Source of the DNA: Sympetrum striolatum
Lineage: Eukaryota; Arthropoda; Insecta; Odonata; Libellulidae
DNA length: 64,000 nt
Reading direction: 5' to 3'
NCBI GenBank assembly: GCA_947579665.1
Contig: OX388352.1
Location: forward strand, 38,171,824-38,235,823
Shown here: one piece after another, positions 20,804 to 32,100 of the stretch
Numbering within the stretch: the first letter of the stretch is position 1
How the letters are laid out: every line of letters starts with the position of its first letter
Notes under the pieces: generated by a model
Database searches by the model: none
What the model was told of the DNA's origin: nothing
What the model saw: the letters and a program-made list of their open reading frames with translations, nothing else
Translations under genes and position numbers: made by a program

Positions 20804-20976
20804 AGCTGGTCCGAAGCCTCCTTCGTCCAAATCGTGAGCAGGCGTGCCCATGGCTCAAGTAGGCTGAGGCATAATGAGGCACACAAAGCCATTGCCTGCC
20901 CGAACTGTTGTACTTTCACAGAATGTGCAGAGTACATAGTTACTCACTGTAGTGGGGCGACTATGACCAGCTTTTT
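20804..20976 (+). ncRNA. Structured ncRNA family, copy at 20.8 kb
   Basis: The predicted RNA is about 171 nt. Its terminal helix is AGCTGGTC (20804-20811) with GACCAGCT (20965-20972), and it ends in a TTTTT tract (20972-20976). Internally, ATCGTGA is followed by GCAGG, which pairs with CCTGC before CCGAACTG. The next hairpin is TGTACT with AGTACA, where other copies have GTACGC with GCGTAC. The start GCTGGTCCGAAG matches the first bases of vertebrate Y RNAs; the rest does not. It is the best candidate for a functional member because promoter, helices and terminator are all intact. Confidence 0.65.
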
Positions 20977-21411
20977 CTACCCGTTCCTTTGAATTATTCT
21001 TAATGCTGTTAATATCGTCGCGTGAAGAATATTACTATTAGTTTCGAGTCCCATCCCATGCATATAAATCTTTCGCTTTTAACCCTTTCATAACTTCGGT
21101 ACTCTCTGTTATACGGCCAGTAATTATGTTACCCGGAAGATACTGCTGCTGGCTTATTACCGATTAATCATAATATTTAGATTTTAGTTGGTTTGAAAAT
21201 TCTTGTTATAAATTATATTTACGTGGAGTTTGTGTATGCATATCTAAAATTGTTTACACGCAAAACACATCGATCAATCTGTAGAATACGAAGTCTATTT
21301 CTATTTAGTATGTGGAACAATAAACGTTCCGAGTCTCCATTATATGTCTCATGGAATAAAGTTTAACGACTTCTTGCATCGGTCAGTAATTAGATGAATT
21401 GGGAAGTGGGT

Positions 21412-21513
21412 AATTTCGAGATTTTTGCTAGAAATCCCTCCCCCAACCCAACCCATCCCTTGGGCAACGTTGCCGTGTGTCAAAGGGTCATTTCTAGCAA
21501 AATCACGAAAAAT
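21412..21513. repeat. Small fold-back element
   Basis: The arms at about 21412-21436 and 21489-21513 are inverted complements (GATTTTTGCTAGAAAT with ATTTCTAGCAAAATC), separated by about 50 bp of C-rich sequence. Confidence 0.65.
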
Positions 21514-22290
21514 CTTAATGTTCATAGTAGAACGTCGATCAAAAGACGCTTGTATATCTTTGGACTAGTGAGACGACAAAGATAGTAAATTGTTGTTCAT
21601 TTGAATTGTTTATAACTTTTTAAATCGTATTCCACGCGGTCAGTTTTTGTATGGTCCCCCCGATGGGAAGGTCGGGCGCTCAGTACCTGTGAAGGTAGCT
21701 AGGTCCGGATTAGGACTGAGACCCTCCAAATTTCTACCTGAAAAAAAGTAATGGTGAAACCCCCTGATATCTACCACTAACCTAAAATCATTCCTGGTTT
21801 TCTTTTGATTATATTGCATTTTGAATGGAATCTTTGGTTTCCAAAAATGTCTAAATATCTATTGAATTCCATCACTAATAGTCACCTAATACTAATCCAA
21901 AATGTTACGAATTACACCCACCAAAACCGGAGCTGATAACGCTTAGTGCAGAGGGTTGATGATCGCTTTTCGCACTCAATGTCAAATGATTGTAAGTGAA
22001 GCTGAAATGGGATGTCTGGCGGAGAAAAATAGGTCGAAACCGCCCACGAGTTCATACGGAAGCGGAAAGGAAAGATGCCGAAGCATGAAAAATTCTCGCC
22101 AGAGTAAATAAAGCGTTGCAACGCTTCGAAAAAGCTTCTTCTCTCTCCTTCCACAACACTGCTTGCATCCTTTTACGAGGAGTGTTGAGTCATCAGGAAT
22201 TCAGAGGCATGCGGTCACGAAGGAATCGACTTTACGAGTTAGAGGCATTTGTAGCCTCTCTAACTACCCTCACTTGAAAACTACAGCTAT
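21514..22290. other. No recognised gene
   Basis: Short frames only; the 80-codon minus-strand frame at 21912-22154 has no recognisable motif. No repeat family assigned. Confidence 0.4.
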
Positions 22291-22612
22291 ATTTAGAGCG
22301 GTGATTCCCAAGGTGGGCAATAGCGCCCCCCTACCGTCACTGTAGTAATCCTAGGGGGCGCTTGATGCAAAGGTATTTTATTCTCATCTGATCATATTAC
22401 TATTTCTACTCAATCTTACTGGACTATAGAAAGTTATTAAACATGAGAAACAATGAGTTTACGGATGTTTAAAAACATTTAGCTTTTATTTTGGTTTTAT
22501 ATTAATTCTTTGGGCTTTTCTGATGAAAATATTTTTTTTATAGATAGTTGGAGCTGTGGTATGAAAATTAGGGGGCAGTAGTGTCAAAATAATGGAAACC
22601 ACTGATTTAGAG
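22291..22612. mobile_element. hAT MITE with perfect 8-bp target duplication
   Basis: The element at 22299-22604 (306 bp) is flanked by ATTTAGAG on both sides (22291-22298 and 22605-22612). The left end is CGGTGATTCCCAAGG; the inverted right end is CAGTGGTTTCCATTA. These fit the CAGnGGTTCCCA ends of Charlie-type hAT elements. Inside are complementary G-rich and C-rich stretches (GCGCCCCCCTA, CTAGGGGGCGC) and no coding sequence. Confidence 0.85.
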
Positions 22613-22939
22613 GTTTTATTACTTCTGCGGAACTTGTGAAGCAGAAATAAATGCGAATAAAGCCCCATTGCTTTTAAAAACTTCTGGTCTGTTCCAATTT
22701 TTAGTCACTTGTTGGGAACCAGTGACTAAAAATGGATACGCCAAGGCTAAATTGGTAAGGGGGCGGCCCCAAAAGAATTATAACACTTCTGAAACAGATT
22801 TAAGTTAATTTTACGCATTTATCCTTAACATAAGTAGTTATTTTTATTTAGCATTAATGATTAAGTCCTAAAATATACTTTACTAAATATTATATTTTTT
22901 GTTATATTAATGTAAGAGTTGTAGAGAATATTTTTATCT

Positions 22940-22980
22940 AAAATGGGTCGCGACTAAAAAATGGAGTTGGGAACCACTGA
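22940..22980 (-). mobile_element. Solitary Charlie-like hAT end
   Basis: Minus strand: CAGTGGTTCCCAACTCC followed by a T-rich stretch and GTCGCGACCC, a classic hAT terminus. An opposite end was not identified; a related GTTGGGAACCAGTG lies at about 22713 but in an orientation that does not make a simple element. Confidence 0.55.
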
Positions 22981-23239
22981 GCTAGGAGAATTCAAATAAT
23001 GACAACCATATTTTTTTCTTATTCAGAAGTTAAGTAAGAATCATACCATACGATACAAATGCTTGAATTAAGGTTGGATATATAGGCATGTATAAACAGA
23101 ATAACGCGCTCTGTAAATGAAAATATCTGATTTTTGAATGTGATTGATAAAAAATATGCCTAAGGTTAAATATTATTATAATCCCATATGGGGGTATATG
23201 TGTGTAAATTTGAGGAAAATAATTCTCAAGAATTGGCGA

Positions 23240-24260
23240 TTAAGCATTAAAGTATGCATCACGGGATAATTTAAGGCATTTTGTGCTCACTTGCTGTAAT
23301 AAAATTTCATAGTCTACAACGTCAAACGCTTTTGCTAAATCTATTACTACTGCATCGAACAGTTCTCCCATTTTGTGAGCATTAACTAAGTCTAGTTGTA
23401 ATCCTAACACCTTCGATTTGCACGAAAACCCTTTCAAAACCAAATTGATATTGGTTAATCGATCCATCATTTTCCCAATAATCTTTAAGATAATCGGGAA
23501 CTATTTTTTCGAAGGTTTTACAGATTACGCTCGTTAGACTTATTCGTCGATCATTCTTCATTTATTTTTTACTCCCCCTTTATGTATGGGAACCGCCGTA
23601 GCTGATTCCCAATCTTCTGGAATTTGACTGTTGTTTATACTTCCTTTTAAAATTCTTTTTAAATATGATACTAATTCTTGGCAACCCAATTATATGGCTT
23701 TGCAGCGTATTCCGTCTGGTCCATGGGATTTGCTGTTTTTTTTTATTTGGAAATTTTCTATGGAATATCTTTGCTAGTTATGTTGATAAACGGAAATTCT
23801 CTTTTATACTACGTTACTTTAACATTGTTTTGAAACAACATTCTGTAAGTACTTAAGAAGTAAAAACCAAAATTATTTTAATATATGCGAACGATTGGTT
23901 TCGAAGTTTGGTGGCGAAGGTTTTCTCTCTTCATGTTTCTATTTTATCTATCTCGTTTTCAAATCTTTTTAACCGATTCATGTACTTGTAAAAACAATCT
24001 TTACTATTTTTGTAGTCAAATTCTCTAAGAATTTATTTAGCTTTCTTCTTCTTACGATTCATCAACGTTGTTACTTCCTCGTATTTTATTTAGATTTGAG
24101 ATCCTGTTTTCCTTTCCCTATATAAATCTCTTGATTTACGCTCAACTAACCGAATCTCCGCATCATAATGTTCCGGATCTGCAATTTACATTAATCTTTT
24201 GGTTTATCTAAATTTCTTTCATATTTTACTTAATTTTAATAAATCTGAAAGAAAATAAGG
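23240..24260 (-). pseudogene. Non-LTR retrotransposon (LINE) ORF2 fragment, minus strand
   Basis: On the minus strand the pre-RT region is followed, near 23710-23560, by GPDGIRCKAI and INNSQIPEDWESATAVPIHKGG, which are RT motif 0-1 sequences. A frame at 23470-23240 then contains LQLDLVNAHKMGE and VVIDLAKAFDVVDYEILL, the RT A motif with its first catalytic Asp. Stops and a frame change separate the pieces, and the YADD/FADD part is absent. The style fits CR1/Jockey-like elements. The same family is at 15835-17160. Confidence 0.8.
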
Positions 24261-24556
24261 TCCTTATTATGGCGAGATGAAAACTAAAACATTTCTTCTT
24301 CAATCTAACCTGTCGTCAATAGCATTAATAAAAAAACGTAAATTATGTATAGGCGAAAAGATTTAGAGAGGAAAAATTGGGAAGGAGTGGACAACCTGCG
24401 CTTATCTAAAGAGAGCTAAATTATGTAATAGAGAGCTCAGTGTAGTAGATCGGTTCCCGTCGAATTCCACCAAGCGAGATGCAACAGCACATTATTTCCT
24501 TCACAATCCTTGAAAGTAATTAATATGAGAATACATCGTTAATTCTGCAAATCGGC

Positions 24557-24690
24557 AAAAGGTTGGTCACAGTCGCCCCTACACAAGATAGGTACGCTTT
24601 TTAGGGCGTACTTCAGTTCGGGTAGACTTAATATTCACATAGTCAAAGGTGCTACAATCACGATAGGACGCAAGAGGACTCGGACCAACC
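24557..24690 (-). ncRNA. Structured ncRNA family, copy at 24.6 kb
   Basis: The predicted minus-strand RNA runs from about 24690 to a T4 tract at 24560-24557. The terminal helix is GTTGGTC (24689-24683) with GACCAAC (24568-24562). Internal features are ATCGTGA then GTAG, CTAC then CCGAACTG, and a perfect hairpin GTACGC with GCGTAC. The first strand continues GTCCGAGTCC, which resembles a Pol III B box, but the external promoter seems the better explanation. The terminator is shorter than in the 4.4 and 20.8 kb copies. Confidence 0.55.
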
Positions 24691-24714
24691 CAATGCAGAG
24701 GGCGCTAGGTCATA

Positions 24715-24755
24715 TATTTATACCTTCAGCACTTAGAAACCTCAAGTCGCGAGGA
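24715..24755 (-). promoter_or_regulatory. PSE-like plus TATA promoter, 24.6-kb copy
   Basis: Minus strand: TATAAATA at 24722-24715 and TCCTCGCGA at 24755-24747, spacing 33 bp. The 9-mer differs from TCATCGTGA at two positions. Confidence 0.55.
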
Positions 24756-25235
24756 ATAATAATTGTTACAGTAAATAAACGGATCGACTCGCAAATATAA
24801 TCACTATATGGATCTATTTAATCATTAAAATGCATTCTGCTTCAAACCATCATAACTATCATCAGCTTAATACCTCTCTCATTTTTAGGGTACGCACAAC
24901 TCCGCGACATTTGAATCCTTACTGCATAAAGCATTAGAACATTAGAAGCTCTTACCACCATAATATTCCACGCTCCTATTCGAAGACTCGCACTTTCCAA
25001 GGCATTTTGGTTACTAGCGTTAGGCTATACTTCTCGAAAAACCACGAAACGTTAGCGAATTTTATTATCATCATTCACAGGGACCACAATTTTGTCGCCG
25101 GTTTCCCTAACTCCAAAACTCTGAAAAAGAATTATTTTTTAAATCCACTTCATTCCATGTAAAGAATTGCGACTGTACCATCCCACTTAAGGAAGCTATT
25201 GGAGGTGAGAAGATATCATTAATTCTCAATTTTAA

Positions 25236-25300
25236 CAAAAACTTGGTCAAAGTCGCCTCCACACAGGATTGGCATGCTTTTCACAGCGTACTTCAAATCT
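25236..25300 (-). ncRNA. Structured ncRNA family, 3' fragment
   Basis: Minus strand: it retains GAAGTACGCTGTGAAAAGC, GGCGACTTTGACCAAG and TTTTT. The 5' half and promoter are missing. Even shorter remnants (ACAAAACGTTGGTCAA) survive at about 38594 and 58994. Confidence 0.55.
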
Positions 25301-25796
25301 TCAAAACACCACAGACCGAGTTACAACGGTCTATCTCTTTAGAAAGTGGTTAAGAGACTGTTAATAATTGCTCATAAGCACTACTTACATTAGATATAAA
25401 GATTCTCATAGGTTTTTAGAGAGGAATATTCCAATTTCCTCAACATTTAACGTAGGGTCGTTAGGATATCGTCAGCAGCTTTTAAGGCACACCAATGGGA
25501 CTTATCGAAATCTTGTGTTCAAGTTATCTGTATCATCAGGAAGACATGGGAAAATATCAGAAAAATTTCCGCCGTGAATTCCTAAAGGGAAAAAATTTGC
25601 CCTCCCCAGGCATCGAACCCAGAAATATATTTGAAGATATTGGTACTTTTCCATGAATACGCAAGACTACTAGCGATCATTAGAATGCCAATTCTCTACG
25701 TAGTCCGCTACTGCCTTCAAAATAAATCCCGAGAAAGAGTCCTGTGGGAAAATTTGGGATTTTGGTGTCTTCTTCGATCAAACCAATGATACATAA

Positions 25797-25995
25797 CCTT
25801 TATAATTTCAATTTCTGGAAGCCTCCTATATAAAAGTAATTCAATGCCTGCGGGAGGTTTATGGAGGGGTTTCCCTCCCTTCTTTGGGAGAATGCCAGGC
25901 AATCCTTTGTAATATTGTATTTCCCCCTCCACCGCTTCCACCAGGCCTGATGGCCTAATCGCAGCGTAATATGAAATAAATAAATAAATATGGGT
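25797..25995 (+). repeat. Non-LTR-like 3' tail with AAAT repeats (also 38820-39000, 59217-59398)
   Basis: The segment ends GGCCTGATGGCCTAATCGCAG, then an ATGAAATAAATAAATAAAT tail, like the 3' end of an RTE-type element. The minus-strand frames of about 80-100 codons across it are conserved only because the DNA was duplicated. Confidence 0.45.
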
Positions 25996-26579
25996 AAAAG
26001 CTGTGAAAATCAATATCACTTGTGATTTTAGCCTGTAGCTATACTTACGTTAACTCACAATCGTTAAATCGTTCCCTTATTAGTGGTTTTGTAGATTGAT
26101 TTACAGGAAGCAGAATTCGTCATCATATGATGAATATTAATAAATAAATGTTAGCTAATCCTTTCAAAATCTGCGTGGAAACGTGGAAACGAAAACGTGG
26201 AAATTTAATGTGAAAATTTTACCTTGATTCTCATTCCTGCTCACATTTTTGAAAATGCTGCTTTCCAATTTCAGTCTAACCTACCAAAACGTTCTTTATT
26301 ATTTGGTTTCACCGTTTCACCAGCTACCGCAAATGTTCCATTGCAACTGCGACTAGGTAAGTATTGGTATCTAATCTAAATGTTAAATAATATTGAATCA
26401 TTGATGATTAAAATAAGATTAAAAATAATAAAATGCCACTGCTATACCAAGCTACATAGTATTATCAAATACTAGGCTTATGATTATAATAAATACCCTA
26501 TAATATTATACAAATATAATAGTAACTATATATAAGTATAATATAAATTATAAACGAATTAATTAAACTTGACCTATCA

Positions 26580-29170
26580 GATCACTCTCTCCCTCAAGAG
26601 TTTATTGGAAAGCCTATCGTAGGTATATCGAATTAGCGATAGTTTCGTAATATATCCCGAGCTATAGAAATTCTTCAGTACATGAAATAAAAACTTTCCT
26701 ACTCAACATAAAAGTAACAGCTATCAGCTAAAATAATGAATTGTAATCAGAGGGAATCGGGAACCGTATTGAAGTCCAAAATTCAGAAAATATGGAGAGT
26801 AAAAACCACTAATGCGTGAAATAATAATTTTAAGTCAAAGAAAGGAGCTGTTATACCCAAGTTCCGTGGTTGACCTCCGCATATCGAACACCTTACGAGT
26901 CACGCATAAGTGAAGTCGAGAGTGAAAGAAGATGGCTAGCGAAATAAACTTACAAAGGGAAACTCTAACATTTGTCCGGAGGTTTTGATGAAACTTTGAG
27001 TGGTGATGCAGGAAGGGGAGTAACGCAATAGTCCATGGGCGTTTGGACAAATGGACCTAAGTTTCATTGCAAATATCTTTAAATATTAAAAATCTGAGGT
27101 AACCCTGAATTTACACATCCGTCCTAGCCAAATCGCTAGGAAATAACTCGCTATTTCGGAGTAATTCTCTGATTCTATTATCATTCTATTTTGTTTTATT
27201 TTTCATCTTACTCTCAGATACACTTAAGGGCAATATTTATATACTTGCACCCGATATCCGATCAAATAACCTCATATCAAGCAAGTGAATTTCGATGACG
27301 GAGTTCCTCACTGAAAGTAGTATGATGAATGGTGGTTCGTAACATAGCTTTCAGGAAACCTTCGGTATAATTCGGTACTAATTACATTAGTTGTCTTCCT
27401 AAACATGATAACAGTCGCGCAAAATAGCATTCGCAAGCGCTTTGTTTCAATATCCCCGGACAAAAGTGAGAGTCTCCCCTGTCAGCCGAAACCGTCCTCC
27501 GGTATTTATTTCAGGGGAGAGGAGGGACGCTCAAAGTGTCGGGAGTAGGGGCAAGAAGAGCAAACTCAAGCGGCTGCCGAATCTACTAATCTTTGCATCA
27601 CTTTTTTGCCCCATTCAGCCTCTCATCTAGTCCTAATCGCCCGACGATATGACCCTAATTCGAACCTTGCAGTTACATCAAGATTTCATTCCAGCGCCTT
27701 ATACTCCAAAGCCATCAGGCCGCATATTACACTGAAAACTAAAAAGATATCATGTCTTCAGTTGATTGAGACTTTAATTTTTTAGCACTTACAGATGGTA
27801 TATAAATCTACGAATAAATCAAACCAAAATTTTAAATATTATCTGTTTGTCTAAAATCAATTCCCATCACGTGGCTCAAAAAGTTAAATTTAAAAAGGAG
27901 TATAACTGGTGCCTGCCAAAACTATAGTAAACTTCATCCTAACATCCGCCATTGTGCTCCAAGTTAAAGTAATATGAGAAAGCATAAATCAATCTTTTTG
28001 TGACTTCGATTTGCTTCGCTGTAATCCTTCCTTTTCGAAATGAAATATTGGAGATGACATCGCCTACACATTACCATGGCAATTGTAGTATGAAACTCAC
28101 AGATTGCTTTCAGGAAACGTCGAGAAATGAGAGTGCCATAATTTCATCAAAAGATCTAATATATGATACAAATTAACCCTTACCTTTTCCGTCCATTCTT
28201 GAAGATAACAGCTGAGCTCCGTTTACTGTTGAGATATGCAAATCTTCGTGGTAGGATGCCATCACCAACGCTGTTCCCATCAGTCACAATTCGAGATTAA
28301 TCTTAAGGGTCCTTGATTCCTTCCTTGAGCTTCAGTATTCCACAAGAACCATTTCACTCCATGTTTAGTTTTAAGAAATAATCCAATGATCGATCACGTA
28401 AGTTCACCATGAAATCTTTTAATAAGATAAAACATTGGCAAGCAATTTCTTCCATAACGCCGAATGAAGAAACAGAAAATTCTCATCAGACGAAACTAAA
28501 TACTTTTTTTGAAAACTTTGCAAAATGTCACACTCACATATGCAGGAAACACGACTTTTTCAACAGTCAAAGCACAGTCCAGTAACACTTTAACGTATAA
28601 GGAACTCTCGATATTCGTAGAGCAACACCCTTCGCACAATGACTCTCTCTCTCAAGGGAAAGGCTCCCCTGTCGGTAAACCAAGGCGACGAAGAATAGAT
28701 AATCGGTTCTAGCCAAATGACGAAATCTGTGGAAAGTTTGTCTTCGCCTTGAAAAACTCGCCGATAAGCAAGCTGGAGGTCTCGCAGTAGATAGCGTGAA
28801 TGGGTTCTGAAAGGTTTAGAGGTTCTCTAAACAATGAACATGGAAATATTTCCACAGCCAGGCACTTCCATTCAATTTTTCCATAGCTATGTAATTTTAT
28901 TCGGGAATAATGTGAACAGCTGCGCGTCAATTCAGTAGCAATTCCGATTAGAGTGGAATGAAATTTGTCGAAATTCCACTGAAAGGCAATATTCCGAATG
29001 ATACGGAATTTCTGAGATTTTTGACATTTCTGTTACTTTTTCCACGTACGAGTGAGAGAAGTATTGACGGTCAAAACAATACCGGATACGAATACGAAAC
29101 GAACGGCAGACTGCTAGCTACAAAACGGCTTCATGATAAAACTCTTTTACTACACCACAAAACAACTGCA
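26580..29170. other. Unit 1 left part, no recognised gene
   Basis: Conserved with 43622-48500 apart from the hAT insertion there. Short frames occur on both strands, such as 28709-28930 minus and 28958-29236 plus. They overlap each other or the ribozyme-like motif and show no protein similarity. Confidence 0.45.
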
Positions 29171-29172
29171 AA

Positions 29173-29210
29173 CACGACCAGGTTTCGTAGCCAAGCTACA
29201 TCATCAGGTG
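29173..29210 (-). ncRNA. Hammerhead-ribozyme-like motif, unit 1
   Basis: On the minus strand: CAC (29210-29208), CTGATGA (29207-29201), one T, stem II GTAGC-TTG-GCTAC, GAA (29186-29184), ACC-T-GGT as a 3-bp stem III, C (29176), then GTG. CAC and GTG pair as stem I, and cleavage would fall between 29176 and 29175. All invariant core bases of a hammerhead are present. The deviation is one extra U between the core and stem II. The downstream sequence CAGTTGTTTTGTG resembles the tail of the 12.8-kb fold-back, which suggests a Penelope-like source. Activity is not shown. Confidence 0.6.
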
Positions 29211-29369
29211 ACATGAGAATAGGAGACTTACTATGACAGCTTATAGGTTCATGCAGGATTATTGATAAATACAGTTGGAAGCAATTTAGCGTATAATTAG
29301 TGAAAGGGTCGTATTTAAATAATTTATCGCGGTGATTGAATCTCCTACATTTGATTGTAAACATTTATA

Positions 29370-31200
29370 TTTTCCATGTTTAGTGCATGAGAAAAGCCAT
29401 TATTATTGGATGAACCTGAGTACCTTTGTAATCGTTGTTATTATTGTGAAATGAGGAGGGTATGCTTTCCATTATAATGAAAATATGCTTTCGGAGACTG
29501 AATGAATTTAGTTTGAAATTGTAGCCCATATAGTCATTTTCGATGACAAGTCGTTTACGGAATTACTTTTTTCGTATTTTCACAACGACAAGGAAGAAAC
29601 TAAGAAAGTCTATCACGCATTACATCCAGTTAATGAGAAGCCAATAGCAGTACTTCACTCAGTGCAAAATGGGAAACTTAGGTCTTAAAGATAAATTTTG
29701 CGTTTTGCAGGGCTCAATGCGGCTTTTTCATCTTTTTTATGCATAAGCAAACTGCAATATTGTTCTGTTTACTTGTGTTCTTCATGAATATTGTGGATCA
29801 ATTGTGCAGATGTGTAATTACTTTATTGTAAACAATTATTAAAGATAGTTATTATCAGATAGTTTGGTTCTGCAAGCTACTAATATGTTGCTGTTTCACC
29901 TCGAATATCTTACTTCGGTGGATTTTAGTGTTTTAGCATGAAATTAAGAATATGAATTCATTATATTAATAAACAATACCCACTTAATTTATTTCCTTGT
30001 CAAACCTTCAGAGTCAGTATCTTATATACCCCTAACCGATGACAAAATATGGACGTTGTATTTGAAATTACCGTCCCTTTTTAAACATATATAATCCTTT
30101 CCACTACGAGGATAATTAAAAGCTATTTGAATGTCATCGGTAACATCAAGGAAATCTTTCTTTTCCGTGTACTTTAAAATGGTAGTAAAATATATGACAC
30201 GAACAAATTCACATCATTAACAATATTCTAATACCATTCCTTGGCACGTACACTCCCATACTGAATTATGGTAAAGCATAAATATTGGACTCTACAATAT
30301 ACAGTAATTTATCTGAAGTATATAATGTAAAGTTAAAACATAAAAGGAAAAGATGACTAATTCTATTGCTCACTTTTCTTTTTCTTGTCATTCCCGATAC
30401 GACAACGAAAGGGCACAACGAATTAGCAAGGGCAGGAGGCACCCCTGCATAACGTAACTACATTTTTACTATTTGGCCATTTATTTCACTTCAAAGAAAT
30501 CAATATTGTATGTAATAGAACCAATAATGCCACATATATGAACGAGTACCCCAGCTGGGATATTAAGACTTCCGTTTGATATGTTTAATCATATCAGGAT
30601 GATCTTAATATATCCTTAAAAAGTTCTGCAGACTTCCAAGTGGATTTAAGTAATTGTTGAAGTCTAGAGTTCACCATTTAATTCTCTTATTCAAATACTT
30701 TCTTACTATCAAAGTGATCAGATTGCCCGCCATGTTTGTTGTTTACTGAAGATTCCACCTACGTTTTGTAGGTGGAATAAATAAATAATAATTTTCCACG
30801 CGGGTGGAATTTAATTCCAGCGGAAATCGGAATTATGAGTTACTGAATCACTTGAAAAATTCCACTCGAAGAATGTGCCTAGATGACGTATAATTTTGAC
30901 GAAAACTGAATTCCATACGGGTTGGAATTATTACAGAAGTGAACCCCTGCCTTGTTTGTTGTCGCTGATGGCCTCCAGCGAGGATTTGTTTTCATTTTGA
31001 TTTTTCCTTTTCCTTAAATTGATAGCAGAGTTAGACATCGCGATATATGTATTCATTGGTAGTTTAAGGAGCGAGTTCTTTATCATCATATTGGATCATT
31101 TCATTTTCGGGAAATACAAGGCATAGTGAGAGAAATCGTTATGATACCTTTCAAACATTTTAATATTTCACCGGAAAATATAATTAATCTATTGTTTCAT
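29370..31200. other. Unit 1 intergenic DNA
   Basis: AT-rich, conserved with 48700-50510, no recognised gene or terminus. Confidence 0.45.
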
Positions 31201-31204
31201 TTCA

Positions 31205-32100
31205 TCCCCTAAGACAGGGATGTTGCTTGTCACAGATGCTTTTTAATATATAAGCAGAGAAACTGTCAGAAGAAGCATTGGAAAATACAAGGGGTGTGAT
31301 AATTGGTGGAGAGAATATTCGCACAATTAAATATGCAGATGACCAGACAGTTACAGCAGATACAGAGGAAGAGCTACAAGTGATGATGGAAAGAATAGTA
31401 TAAATAGGACGTGAATATGGAATGAGAGTAAATGTAGGCATAAAAAAGTTGTTTATGAAAATGAGTAAAGACCCCGGAGAAATAAATATTCTAATAGAAG
31501 GAAGGAAGTTGAAAAGAGTGACATCCTTTAGGTACTTGGGAAGTATAATCATCTCAAACGGAAGTTGCACAGTAGAAATAAGAACCAGGATTTACAATGG
31601 AAAAGCGGCATTCGGAAGGGTTAAAGGTCTGTTCACTACAAGGAAAATACCGCTAGAATTAAGGAAAAGATTTGCAAAATGCTTTGTTTGGAGTGTCGTT
31701 TTATATAGGGCCGTGACATGGGCAGTAAAATAGAAAGAAGAGAGATACTTGCAAAGCTTTGAAGTGTGGTTATGGAGAAGAATGGAAAAAATTAAGTGTA
31801 GTGACAGAGTGAGAAATGAGGAGTTGTTTGGAAGGATTGGAGAAGAATGATGTTTAATGAAAAACATCGCAAAAAGGAAAAAGACATGGCTTGGGCATAT
31901 ATTGAAAAGGTACTGTTTGCAGAGAAATATTATTGAAGGGAAGATTAACGGTAAAAGAGGGAGAGGGAGAAGAAGGACGAGTATGATGTCCGACATGAAG
32001 GGAGGAAGGAGCTAAGCAAATATGAAGTAAGATGCCCAGGATAGAGAGGGTTGGAGATCATCTTGATAACTGTCTTTGAACAGCTCTACTGAAAAAGGAA
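31205..32100 (+). pseudogene. 5'-truncated LINE reverse transcriptase, unit 1
   Basis: The first recognisable motif is RQGCCLSQMLFNI (RT motif B region), followed by IRTIKYADDQTVTA with the catalytic YADD, then VTSFRYLGSII, RKRFAKCFVWSVVLY and WAVK. After a stop and frame change come FEVWLWRRMEKI, KRKKTWLGHIL, IIEGKINGKRGRGRRR and a final REGWR. This is the C-terminal half of a non-LTR ORF2, in the style of RTE or related clades. Several in-frame stops (one in the NIY motif, one after RIV) show it is dead. The homologue at 50512-51400 shares the truncation, so the insertion predates duplication. Confidence 0.9.

Larger units (their letters stand above)
24170..26570. repeat. Older diverged copy of the tandem-unit right end (X1)
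   Basis: This aligns with 37560-39616 and 57830-59981. It carries the same ncRNA-family copy, the same TAGCGTTAGGCTATAC block and the same non-LTR-like 3' tail. It differs by a ~360-bp segment (25247-25607) absent from both others, and by unrelated sequence at 26160-26340. The other two copies are therefore closer to each other than to this one. Confidence 0.8.

Noticed and set aside
22700..22745. Second complete hAT element ending at 22980
   Set aside because: The GTTGGGAACCAGTG near 22713 is in the wrong orientation for a left end and no target duplication was found.
25717..26019. Minus-strand frame repeated at 38813-39055 and 59210-59452
   Set aside because: It crosses the AAAT-repeat tail of a retroelement and is present three times only because the DNA was duplicated.
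28958..29236. Small gene conserved in both tandem units (92 codons)
   Set aside because: Conservation is explained by the duplication. The frame runs over the ribozyme-like motif and has no recognisable domain.
31592..31996. 134-codon Leu/Ser-rich reading frame on the minus strand
   Set aside because: It is the antisense shadow of the LINE reverse transcriptase; the same happens at 50939-51298.
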